Source of the DNA: an uncultured Clostridia bacterium
Lineage (GTDB): Bacteria; Bacillota; Clostridia; Lachnospirales; Anaerotignaceae
Assembly (NCBI GenBank): GCA_944384265.1
Contig: CALWSR010000034.1
Span: 1-36,562 of the forward strand
Direction: 5' to 3'
DNA: 36,562 nucleotides
The translations under genes were made by a program, and so were the position numbers. The first letter of the stretch is position 1. Each line of letters begins with the position of its first letter. Below the pieces are notes generated by a model. The model saw only the letters and a program-made list of their open reading frames with translations, was not told the DNA's origin and did no database searches. Positions 7,931-15,510 of the stretch are shown here, in pieces.

Positions 7931-8282
7931 ATGGCAATGAAACATGAAAAAGCATTACAGATTGTATTTTGTTTACAAAGGTTCTGCCAATGGGGAAGGA
8001 AATGGGTTTTTTAGGCTTTTCATCAATGGCGGCAAGCAAGAGAAGAGAAAGCCCCATCATTTCTGAAAATTTTATTTTTACTAAATTTTGGAGCATATAA
8101 AATGGAATAAGAGAATTTGCCCCATTCACATAAAAAATGATATGGTATTGTAAATAGGAATTTTAAAAATATAACAATAGCATGAATGTTGCTTTCTTTC
8201 AAAGAAAATGACATAGACTGTTATCAATGCTTTCCCCTTTGCAGTTTGCGAGGGGGGGAAATGTAAAGGGGTGATTTTATCT

Positions 8283-8334
8283 GTAAAATCAATGTTTCAT
8301 AGCTTTCTATTTCATAATGAAAGCGACAAAATAA
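8283..8334 (+). repeat. Interspersed repeat acting as leader of the DUF6485 gene
   Basis: The core is AAAATCAATGTTTCATAGCT. The hairpin arms are GCTTTC (8302-8307) and GAAAGC (8319-8324). The copy ends at ACAAAATAAA, directly joined to the SD GGGGGAG of the next gene, 24 bases before its ATG. Confidence 0.7.
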
Positions 8335-8348
8335 AGGGGGAGAGATTT

Positions 8349-8561
8349 ATGAAAGCACAACATGATTTTTGTACCTGTGACAACATTGCCTGTCCATTGC
8401 ACCCTACAAAGCATGACAAGGGTTGTTCCTTGTGCATACAAAAAAATTTAAAGCTGAAGGAAATTCCAAACTGTTTTTTTCATTTGCTGGAAAATGCACA
8501 GCAGCGTCAGGGAGATTCCTTTGAAGATTTTGCAAAATTGGTATTAAAAGAAAATGGGTAA
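8349..8561 (+). CDS. Small cysteine-rich DUF6485-type protein
   Basis: 70 aa, starting at ATG 8349 with SD AAGGGGGAG; the upstream in-frame ATG lies inside a repeat and lacks an SD. Five Cys and several His residues sit in the first 30 positions (CTCDNIACPLHPTKHDKGC, then SLCIQKNL), followed by EIPNCFF. The pattern matches the small DUF6485 family and looks like a metal-binding knuckle, but the function is unknown. The gene stands alone between a repeat-derived leader and a strong terminator. Confidence 0.75.
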   Translation: MKAQHDFCTCDNIACPLHPTKHDKGCSLCIQKNLKLKEIPNCFFHLLENAQQRQGDSFEDFAKLVLKENG

Positions 8562-8610
8562 CAGCTTTTATGGGGGCTGTGGCAAATAGCCCTCTGCAAT
8601 CATAGCGTGC

Positions 8611-8652
8611 AAAAACCGGCTGAAATTCCACTGAGAAAACAGCCGGTTTTTT
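8611..8652 (+). terminator. Terminator after the DUF6485 gene
   Basis: AAAAACCGGCTG and CAGCCGGTTTTT form a 12-bp stem with a 17-base loop, followed by T. Confidence 0.88.
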
Positions 8653-9017
8653 ATGATTTTTGTGCAGGCTGCTGCCTCAAATTCATTTTGCAGCAGCCCC
8701 TATATTATAAAGTCCATAAGCTAGGAATGAGAGCAAGCTTTGGTTTATGTTTTTTTGTAAAAAGCCATGGAATTGAAAAATATAAAAGCTTCCTATGTTT
8801 TATTGTGTCTTAGGGGCATTGCTATGCTGACAGTACAGAAAAAGCTATTTGCCTCGGCACAGCCAAAAATGACAACAGCACATGGAAGCAGGCTGTTGTC
8901 ATTGTAATGGGCTGTTACTTTTATTTTAGAAAGAATATGTTTTGTTTTCATTCCTTTTTGAAATAAAATGGGTGATAAAACAGTTTGATAGGCGTTTTAG
9001 ACGGAAAGCATTTCAAA
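8653..9017. other. Intergenic region with two perfect hairpins lacking T-runs
   Basis: No gene is supported. GGCTGCTGC/GCAGCAGCC (8667-8698, 9 bp) and AATGACAACAGC/GCTGTTGTCATT (8868-8903, 12 bp, 12-base loop) are perfect inverted repeats. Neither is followed by a T-run on either strand. They lie between the convergent DUF6485 and DUF4364 genes. Confidence 0.6.
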
Positions 9018-9611
9018 TCAATTTTTGGGAAAGTTTTCTTCCTTTGCTTTTAAATGAGAGAGTATTTTTTCATTTTCAGGCGTGCCGCTAATCAAAATGG
9101 ACAATATATTTCCATATAAACGGCTTACATTTTTTTTCCAATTTTTGCAAATTAACTGTGCTTGCTGCTGTGTTGCAACAGGCACGCTGATTTCCATTAG
9201 ATTTGTACCATCTCCGTCACATAAACTGCATTTTACAAGATAGTCATTGTTCAATTCTAAAAAATAATGGGCTGTGACCTCATATTCTGCACGAATTCTG
9301 CGGCTGTTTTCCTGAACATACAAATTGATTTCATTTTTTGCCTCTTCAGAAATGTGCTTGATAAAATAGTTTATGATTTCTTCTCCCTCATCTGTCAATG
9401 TATAGCGGGTATTATTTTTATCTCTGTTTTTTTCCAGCCAGCCGGCTTCCACCAGCTCGGAAAGATATTGCTGAACGGAGAAATAATCCATATAATTTTT
9501 TTCTAACGAAAACTGACAAATTTCACTGTTGGAAAGGGCAATGCCCATTTTTTCAACCAGATAGAGTATAATCAGTTTATTTTCTGCTAATCGGCTGACG
9601 GAATAGTCCAT
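9018..9611 (-). CDS. DUF4364 family protein with winged-helix N-terminus
   Basis: 197 aa with SD GGAAG before the ATG. Residues 1-75 form a winged helix-turn-helix (NSEICQFSLEKNYMDYFSVQ, then YLSELVEAGWLE and NTRYTLTDEGEEII), the layout of DUF4364 proteins widespread in Clostridia. The remainder is the family's C-terminal domain. It is probably a DNA-binding regulator with unknown targets. It follows the broken radical SAM gene on the same strand after about 70 bases. Confidence 0.85.
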   Translation of the reverse strand: MDYSVSRLAENKLIILYLVEKMGIALSNSEICQFSLEKNYMDYFSVQQYLSELVEAGWLEKNRDKNNTRYTLTDEGEEIINYFIKHISEEAKNEINLYVQENSRRIRAEYEVTAHYFLELNNDYLVKCSLCDGDGTNLMEISVPVATQQQAQLICKNWKKNVSRLYGNILSILISGTPENEKILSHLKAKEENFPKN

Positions 9612-9680
9612 TCATTGCCACTTCCTTTCTTATATTGCTATGGTATCACAAAAAAGGGCTGTAAACAACTATTTTTTATA

Positions 9681-10616
9681 TCAAAAACAGTTGTTTGATT
9701 GTTTTTGACAGCACTTTCCCTGAAAGCTGTGACGCTGTTTTAATGCTTTGTGTATTGTGTTTAATACATGACGCTTTTGCAGGCTCCATAAGGGGGCAAT
9801 CAAATCCTTTTTGGGGCCGTCTCCTGTCAGGCGGTGTATCACAATGTCACTGCGCAGTCTTTCAATACAGTCACAGACAATATCTGTATATGCTTCCAAT
9901 GTAAGGGGGGTATAAAGTCCCTTTTCATAATACTGTGCCAAATCCGTATGCTTTAAAACATGGAGCAGCTGCAGCTTTACGCCCTGAATGGGAAGCTAAT
10001 TGATATAATCTATGGTAGAGAGCATATCCTGCTTTGTTTCATTTGGCAGCCCCAGTATGATATGTACCACGGTTTCTATGTTTTTTTGTGCCAATGCAAA
10101 AACTGCTTTTTCAAATACCGTATTATCATAGCCCCGCCGTATGAAAAGGGCAGACGCTTCATTTGCCGTTTGCAGGCCTAATTCCACACAAAGGGCTGTT
10201 TTATGGTTTAGCTCAGACAAAAGAGAAAGCACATCCTTTTGCAGACAGTCGGGACGTGTGGCAATGGAAAGCCCTACAATTTCCGGAAAGGAAAGTGCTT
10301 GTTCATAAAGCTTCTTTAATACTTTTACAGGGGCATATGTGTTTGTAAAGGCCTGAAAATAAGCAATATAGCAGGGAGAATGTCCCTGCCATTTTTTTGC
10401 TGTCTGATATTTGCCCTGCGCAATTTGTGCCTCAATGCTGCTGCCTGCAGCGGCAAAATCTCCCGAGCCTTTTTGACTGCAAAACAAGCAGCCCCTGGTA
10501 TCCAATGTGCCGTCACGGTTGGGGCAGGTGAAGCCTCCATCTAAAGAAATTTTTGCCACTTTTTTGCCAAATCGTTTTTTGTATGCAGCATCAAAGCTGT
10601 AATAAGGTTTGTTCAT
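9681..10616 (-). pseudogene. TIGR01212 (YhcC-type) radical SAM protein gene interrupted by an in-frame amber codon
   Basis: The frame reads 206 codons from ATG 10616, meets TAG at 9998-9996, and continues in the same frame for 104 more codons to a second stop at 9681. The 310 coded residues plus one TAG position equal the normal family length. The N-terminal part has the YhcC-type cluster motif (SLDGGFTCPNRDGT, then RGCLFC) and the radical SAM core through HIILGLPNE. The part beyond the stop has LPIQGVKLQLLHVLKHTDLA and RLTGDGPK, the conserved family C-terminus. One base change from a Ser TCG codon would explain it. The start overlaps the preceding gene's stop as ATGA. It may be a recent pseudogene, a sequencing error, or a readthrough gene. 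Confidence 0.85.
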
Positions 10617-11047
10617 TCTGTTTTTTCCTTTCTGTTTTTCAAAAAGAGCTTACGGTTTTTTTTCCGCAGTGTTTCACAGGTTTCTAAAATATGCTGCCAT
10701 TGTGACTGCTCGGAAATGGAAAGCAGATGCAATAAAAAATCATTTTTACAGCTTTCTATAAAGCCCTTTCTTAATGCCTCCATTTTTTCATAGCTGTCTG
10801 ATTGACAGGAGGAAAGAAAAAGGGAAAAGCTGTCGTCTGTCAGTGCAAAGGGGATGCATTGTTCTAGCTGGTCCAATGCTTTGCCTATGGTGGAACCATC
10901 GTCACACTCTAACTGCTTTAAAAAGAGATAAAAGCATTGATTGTTCAAAAATATAACATTATGAAATGTTTTTTTGGCATAATCCAGCGTTTTTTTGATG
11001 CTGGAAAGCTGTGCAATCAATTCTGTTTCTGTTACAGTATCTGTCAT
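10613..11047 (-). CDS. Hypothetical helical protein coupled to the radical SAM gene
   Basis: 144 aa, starting at ATG 11047 with SD AGGGGG 7 bases upstream; the earlier in-frame ATG lies before this SD. The composition is mainly helical (TETELIAQLSSIKKTLDYAK, LETCETLRKKNRKLFLKNRK) with a very basic C-terminus. No signal peptide or family is recognised. The stop overlaps the radical SAM start as ATGA, so the two proteins are made together, although the partner is now interrupted. Confidence 0.6.
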   Translation of the reverse strand: MTDTVTETELIAQLSSIKKTLDYAKKTFHNVIFLNNQCFYLFLKQLECDDGSTIGKALDQLEQCIPFALTDDSFSLFLSSCQSDSYEKMEALRKGFIESCKNDFLLHLLSISEQSQWQHILETCETLRKKNRKLFLKNRKEKTE

Positions 11048-11236
11048 TTTATGCCCCCTTATGAATAACATGATGTAAGAATTAATATGCAACATTTTTT
11101 AAATTTTATGAAGAAATGTTTTACCAGAAAAAATTTCCGTTTTACAAAAAATAATATCATGTCAATACTGCAAAAAAACACTGCTTGCTAAAAACAACAC
11201 AAAGCTGCTGTGCAGCCGGTACAATGCTTTATATTT

Positions 11237-12343
11237 TCATAACAAAGGAGGCTCTATGATTTTTTTTAATTCCTTTAAAAGCTGTTGGTTTTCTTTGGGC
11301 ATACGAATGCAAAAACGGATAAAGCTTTCATCTAAAAATGTAAAGCTTGCGGCATCTCGAATGAGCAGCTTTTTTTGAATCAACGCTTCAAATATATCAT
11401 GGGAGGAGATATGGCTTGTGTTTAATCTAAGTAATATAAAATTGGCACTGGAAGGATAAACAGTGATGTTTTTCCAGCGCTGTAATTGCTGTATGCATTT
11501 GTTTCTTTCGGCAGAAATCAATGTCTTTGTCTGCTTTGAAAATGATTTTTCAAAAAACAGCTTTTCCCCTGCAAATGCAGCTATGCTGTTGACACTCCAA
11601 GGGTCTTGATTTTGTTTTAATGCCTTTAAAAACGTTTGGCTGCTGCAAATGCCATAGCCCAAACGAAGCCCGGGAGCAGCAAAAAATTTTGATGTGCCTC
11701 TTATGACAAAAAGGTTGTCATACTTTTTGACAAAAGAAATGGCACAGCAGCTTTCCATATCATCACAAAACTCCATATATGTTTCGTCTATCATCACAGC
11801 AGTATGATTTTGTTTGCAGTGGTGCAGTATGGCTTCCAGCTGCTTTTTTTTGACAACACTGCCTGTGGGATTGTTGGGATTACAAAGTATCAAAAGTCCT
11901 ATTTGCTGTGTAAGGGCAGAAAGCAGCTTTTGTGTGTTTAGCGCAAACTGTTCCTTTTCCTCCAATGGAAAATAGTCATAGGCACTGCCGCAAAGAGAGG
12001 CCTCTCTTTCATACTCTGAATAAGCAGGGCCTACAATCAATGTTTTTTTTGGCTGCATGGCTTTGATAAATGTAGAAATCAGCTCTGTGGAGCCATTGCC
12101 CACTACGATATGCTCCATGGCGGCACCGGTATATTGGCTGATGGCTTGACGCAGTGCTGTGTAGTTTTTATCCGGATAAACACAAACCACATCCAAATGC
12201 TCTGCCAAGTCTTTTTTCACTGCTTGGGGAAATCCCAAGGGATTGATGTTGCCGCTGAAATCCACAATTTCCTGCTTTGGAATATGATATTTTTGGGCCA
12301 TGGCATCTAAATCTCCCCCATGCTGATAAATCGGTTTTGTCAT
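11237..12343 (-). CDS. cobD: CobD-like PLP enzyme (threonine-phosphate decarboxylase / histidinol-phosphate aminotransferase family)
   Basis: 368 aa from ATG 12343 (SD AGAAGG); longer in-frame starts would overlap the upstream gene. It is a fold-type I PLP enzyme. The N-terminus HGGDL...VDFSGNINPLGFP is typical of CobD, which decarboxylates L-threonine phosphate to aminopropanol phosphate for cobalamin. CNPNNPTG and IDETYMEF are aminotransferase I/II motifs. The PLP lysine lies in RGTSKFFAAPGLRLGYG. No other cobalamin or histidine gene is nearby, so the substrate is not settled by context, and a HisC-like role remains possible. It follows the unrecognised 515-aa gene after 16 bases. Confidence 0.75.
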   Translation of the reverse strand: MTKPIYQHGGDLDAMAQKYHIPKQEIVDFSGNINPLGFPQAVKKDLAEHLDVVCVYPDKNYTALRQAISQYTGAAMEHIVVGNGSTELISTFIKAMQPKKTLIVGPAYSEYEREASLCGSAYDYFPLEEKEQFALNTQKLLSALTQQIGLLILCNPNNPTGSVVKKKQLEAILHHCKQNHTAVMIDETYMEFCDDMESCCAISFVKKYDNLFVIRGTSKFFAAPGLRLGYGICSSQTFLKALKQNQDPWSVNSIAAFAGEKLFFEKSFSKQTKTLISAERNKCIQQLQRWKNITVYPSSANFILLRLNTSHISSHDIFEALIQKKLLIRDAASFTFLDESFIRFCIRMPKENQQLLKELKKIIEPPLL

Positions 12344-12359
12344 ATCATTGCCTTCTTTC

Positions 12360-13907
12360 TTAATATAAATCGTCAAATTTTGGTATTGCACTGCTTTGTT
12401 TTCTAAGTCTTGGATAAAGTATAAAAGGAATTTGCTTTTGTTTGGGCAAAAACTTTATTTTCAGCTGCTTTGACATATCTCTCTCCGGTGTAAAAAATAA
12501 AGTATCTCCCGGAAAAAAAGAAACGGATAAAAAAGGATAGGGCTTTTCTTTTTTATGCTGAAATAAGCTTCCCTTGAAAATGGGAAAGCTGTTTTTATGC
12601 TCTCTTGTAACGCTGTATTCTGAAATACCCATAAAATCAAATGTGGAGCAAACCTCTGCACAAAGTGTAAACAAAGAGGAGGTATCAAGCAGCTCTATGA
12701 TTTTCCACTGCTCCGGATGCTTTACAAAAGAAACGAATATGGGGCAGACGGATAATGCAGGGTCCTGCTGTGACAATACGTTTTCTAAAATATGCTTTTC
12801 CCAGTGATGATAAATGCCCTCTAATACCTGAGGGAAGGAAAGCTGTACAGGCAGGGGCTGTTTTTTTCCCTTTTCTCCCAAAAGCGCTTCTCCCAAAGGC
12901 GTCAAATCAAATGTGGAGCAAGGACCATATAATTCTGCTTGTATGGGATAATGGGCCACAATGAGATTTGCCATGCGGTTTAACACACCTATGAAATAAA
13001 GGGGAAGATAATAAATAGGATAAATCAGCTGCAAAAAATGCCCAAAGGGGGTCAAAAACCATTTGTCCAAAAGCACACCCATAAAAAAGAAAGAAGAAGC
13101 GATGGCAGTGTCATCCTCTGAAAGGGCTTCTTCTGATGTGCTTTCCCATATTTTTACAATATCTATTTCCACCATGTCATAAAGAGATATAAAAATATTT
13201 TCTATATCTGTGCCGCTTTTTAAAAATTCTTTAAAAATATCCGGTGTGAAATATTCCGGGTCGGCCCCCATGGCCTCTGTAAATTCATAAGAGGCAATTT
13301 CCAATGCCGCTTCTAGAAGAATAGGCAGTATTTCACTGTGGGGTTTTTGAAAAAATGCCTCAGCCTTTTGGCTTGGCTGTATGCGGTAGGTGTGTATGGA
13401 GGCAATGGGTGTGATAAGCTCCAAATGCCATAAAACCATTGTAATATACTGCACATAAAAGCTGTCTTTATGAGATAGGCTTTTTATAAGGATTTCTATG
13501 TCTTTTTCAAAAAACATACCCTCCTCTGTCATGGCACAGTCAGGGGTGCAATAGCTTATGACCTTATACAGGTCCTCCACAAAGGGGTGCTTGTGAAGGG
13601 AATACTCCAACAAATGGTATTGAAAAATACACTGCCCCTGCTGGTTTGTATCTGTTTGCATAACATAGTAATATACATTTTGATTTTGCAGCTGCTGTGC
13701 AAAATCAATGCGAAATGCCACAGAGGGAGAGAGGGTTGTTTCTGGAATAATAGAAGAAACATACCATCTGCGAAACAATATAGGTGCAATTTTTAATATA
13801 TGCTTTTGAACAGCTTCGTCTAATTGGTGATAAATTTGAAAAAAATCCTGTTGAAAAATGGTAAGAAGCTGTTTATGCTTTTGCTCAAAAGAGAAGTCTC
13901 TTGTCAT
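12360..13907 (-). CDS. Unrecognised 515-aa cytoplasmic protein
   Basis: The ATG at 13907 is preceded by SD AGGAG on the minus strand. There is no signal peptide or clear membrane segment, though there are hydrophobic aromatic stretches (FLQLIYPIYYLPLYFIGVL). The middle part has a winged-helix-like piece (CSTFDLTPLGEALLGEK). The C-terminal third is beta-rich with FFPGDTLFFTP. I do not recognise a family. It is the first gene of the minus-strand run and probably shares a transcript with the CobD-like gene 16 bases downstream. A frame of this length without disruption is surely coding. Confidence 0.8.
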   Translation of the reverse strand: MTRDFSFEQKHKQLLTIFQQDFFQIYHQLDEAVQKHILKIAPILFRRWYVSSIIPETTLSPSVAFRIDFAQQLQNQNVYYYVMQTDTNQQGQCIFQYHLLEYSLHKHPFVEDLYKVISYCTPDCAMTEEGMFFEKDIEILIKSLSHKDSFYVQYITMVLWHLELITPIASIHTYRIQPSQKAEAFFQKPHSEILPILLEAALEIASYEFTEAMGADPEYFTPDIFKEFLKSGTDIENIFISLYDMVEIDIVKIWESTSEEALSEDDTAIASSFFFMGVLLDKWFLTPFGHFLQLIYPIYYLPLYFIGVLNRMANLIVAHYPIQAELYGPCSTFDLTPLGEALLGEKGKKQPLPVQLSFPQVLEGIYHHWEKHILENVLSQQDPALSVCPIFVSFVKHPEQWKIIELLDTSSLFTLCAEVCSTFDFMGISEYSVTREHKNSFPIFKGSLFQHKKEKPYPFLSVSFFPGDTLFFTPERDMSKQLKIKFLPKQKQIPFILYPRLRKQSSAIPKFDDLY

Positions 13908-13972
13908 ATTAAAATTCTCCTGTTCTGCTCAATTATGAGCCGGTTGTGATTAAAATATTGATACATTGTAGT

Positions 13973-14000
13973 ATTATAACAAAAAACAGAGGATTTTGAA
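13973..14000 (-). promoter_or_regulatory. Weak promoter candidate for the minus-strand cluster
   Basis: On the minus strand TATAAT (plus 13973-13978) is preceded by TTCAAA at 16-base spacing (plus 13995-14000). The -10 box is perfect; the -35 box is only 4/6. Confidence 0.35.
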
Positions 14001-14195
14001 AGAATACAAAAAAATAAATTATACCCCCAAATATATATGCATGAAAACCCATAAAACAACAGAAATACTCCGGTAATGGAAAATGGTTTTTAAATGAAAA
14101 ACAAAAGGAAATATTTCATTTTTCAAAAGAACCGTTCTATACCTTCTTTTCTTTCCATAAAGTAATAAAGACCACAAAATAAGGAGAGAAAGGAC

Positions 14196-14825
14196 ATGAA
14201 AAAAGTGATTTGTGCTTTATGCATTGCCTGCATATCCATTGTGTTTTCCAGCTGCAGCAATGCCCAGCAGTCTTTGACAGAAATGGAAAAAATACAAAAG
14301 CAGCTTAATGAAATGGAAAATTATCAGTGTACTGCAACAATGGAGCGTTTTTCAAACAAAGGAAACAATACATATGAAACCAAGCAGTATTTTAAAGCAA
14401 CAGGACAATACCGTCTGGAGCTGACTGCACCGGAAGCAGTGGCAGGAAATTATACTGTTTTTGATGGTAAAACCATATGCCAGTACAATCCTCATATCCA
14501 TGAAAAAATCAAAAGGGATGTGCCGGAAAATCAGCAGAGAAATGAGCTTTTTTTGGGACAGTTTTTGAAAAACTATATGCAGTCGGAGGAGGTTTCTGTG
14601 GAAGCAGCAGCACTGGATGAAAGCCGCTGTACAGTGCTGGAGGCAGTGATTCCCGGAGGAAGCCCTGCCATGGCAACAGAAAAATTGTGGGTGGATAATG
14701 AAACATTAAAGCCGGTACAATTTGTAATATATGATAAAGAAGGCAATGAAACCTACCGCTTGACCTATCATACATTTGAATATGATGCTGTTTTGGAGGA
14801 AAGCCTTTTTACCATTGCAGAATAA
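14196..14825 (+). CDS. GerS-like lipoprotein (LolA/outer-membrane-lipoprotein-sorting fold)
   Basis: 209 aa, SD AAGGAGAG. Signal peptide with lipobox VFSSC (Cys20), so an exported lipoprotein. The mature part has LolA-like beta-sheet features (MENYQCTATMERFSNKG, GQYRLELTAPE, NYTVFDGKTICQYNP, EKLWVDNETLKPVQFVIYD). In Clostridioides difficile the LolA-like lipoprotein GerS is needed for spore cortex processing and, from memory, lies near alr2 and mazEF. Here the next gene is mazF, which supports the GerS assignment, but alr and mazE are absent. The name is inferred from fold and neighbourhood, not from strong sequence recall. Confidence 0.6.
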   Translation: MKKVICALCIACISIVFSSCSNAQQSLTEMEKIQKQLNEMENYQCTATMERFSNKGNNTYETKQYFKATGQYRLELTAPEAVAGNYTVFDGKTICQYNPHIHEKIKRDVPENQQRNELFLGQFLKNYMQSEEVSVEAAALDESRCTVLEAVIPGGSPAMATEKLWVDNETLKPVQFVIYDKEGNETYRLTYHTFEYDAVLEESLFTIAE

Positions 14826-14966
14826 AATCTGCCAACAGGTATAAAATTGCCGTCTGTGGGGATAATGATAATAAGCCGAAAAGCAGGCGGTATTTGTACA
14901 TATTCAAACCGAAATCAATAAAGCGCCTGACGGCTCGGTAATCCAAGCCATAAACAGCGGAGAGTG
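14826..14966 (+). other. Foreign-looking remnant between the lipoprotein gene and mazF
   Basis: This 141-base stretch is richer in GCC/GGC/CGG than its neighbours. From 14875 it is open for 30 codons with no start codon, ending in [14 protein letters not shown] and a TGA at 14965-14967. That TGA lies between the mazF SD and the mazF start codon, just where an upstream partner gene would end. It looks like the 3' end of a lost or inserted gene. It does not resemble the MazE C-termini I know. Confidence 0.4.
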
Positions 14967-14972
14967 AGCCTA

Positions 14973-15317
14973 TTGATTGTAAGACGAGGAGATATTTATT
15001 ATGCAGATTTAAGTCCTGTGGTGGGCAGTGAGCAGGGGGGCATACGCCCTGTATTGATTGTGCAAAACGATACAGGCAACAAATATAGCCCCACAGTGAT
15101 TTGTTCTGCCATTACATCACAAATTAATAAAGCAAAATTACCTACACATATTGAGCTGTCAGCGCAGAATTATGCATTGGCAAAGGATTCTGTTGTGCTT
15201 TTGGAGCAAATCAGAACCATTGATAAAAAAAGACTGCGGGAAAAGGTGTGCCATTTGGATGGTGCTGTAATGCAGAAAGTAAATAGGGCGTTGCTCATCA
15301 GTTTAGGACTTTGTTAG
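14973..15317 (+). CDS. mazF: MazF/PemK-type mRNA interferase toxin
   Basis: 114 aa starting at TTG 14973, with SD GGAGAG 8 bases upstream; the GTG at 14964 would overlap that SD. The sequence is classic MazF/Ndo[30 protein letters not shown], then [13 protein letters not shown]. It is a sequence-specific endoribonuclease acting as a homodimer in the cytoplasm. The known partner antitoxin MazE, normally encoded just upstream, is not present here; only an uncoupled remnant precedes the gene. An intact toxin without adjacent antitoxin is unusual and suggests an antitoxin elsewhere or altered activity. Confidence 0.93.
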   Translation: MIVRRGDIYYADLSPVVGSEQGGIRPVLIVQNDTGNKYSPTVICSAITSQINKAKLPTHIELSAQNYALAKDSVVLLEQIRTIDKKRLREKVCHLDGAVMQKVNRALLISLGLC

Positions 15318-15318
15318 T

Positions 15319-15350
15319 AAAAAAAGGTACAGCCACACTGTGCCTTTTTT
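15319..15350 (+). terminator. mazF terminator
   Basis: AAAAGGTACAG and CTGTGCCTTTTTT pair around a CCACA loop with one mismatch, followed by the T-run. Confidence 0.85.
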
Positions 15351-15426
15351 CATTTGTAAACAAAATACAATAAAAAAGAATGAAATGAAACAATATTTCT
15401 CTAATTTTTACAAATTTATTAAAATT

Positions 15427-15455
15427 TTGTGAATATAGAAGAAAAAATGTAAAAT
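15427..15455 (+). promoter_or_regulatory. Promoter of the glycosidase gene
   Basis: TTGTGA (15427-15432), a 17-base spacer and TAAAAT (15450-15455) form a SigA-type promoter 55 bases before the chosen ATG. Confidence 0.5.
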
Positions 15456-15510
15456 TTATGTTACAATGATGCAAGCAAAAAAGCATAATGGTATGGAGAG
15501 GAGCAAAAGC

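Larger units (their letters stand above)
7380..8348. other. Gene-free gap filled with degenerate repeat units
   Basis: No coding region is supported. The gap contains four core copies of a repeat family in the plus orientation (about 7503-7534, 7626-7684, 7873-7930 and 8283-8334). Between cores are looser shared modules such as GATATGGTAT and GAATTTTAAAAATA (8137-8175), also found at 18.4 and 26.4 kb. Minus-strand reading frames here are by-products of the repeats. Confidence 0.65.

Noticed and set aside
7839..8214. Minus-strand reading frames in the first repeat gap
   Set aside because: Similar peptides (for example ETQSHKTLIL here, ETESYETLTL at 18.55 kb, ETESHKALIL at 26.84 kb) arise because the repeat DNA itself recurs; there is no SD and no family.
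8607..8813. 68-codon plus-strand frame after the DUF6485 gene
   Set aside because: It starts inside the terminator hairpin and lacks an SD.
9996..9998. Pyrrolysine or general amber recoding to explain the internal TAG
   Set aside because: TAG is the normal stop of mazF, the first DUF4330 gene and an XRE gene in this window, and no Pyl genes are seen; simple mutation or error is more likely.
14875..14967. Remnant read as a mazE antitoxin
   Set aside because: There is no start codon, only 30 codons, and no ribbon-helix-helix or AbrB-like pattern.
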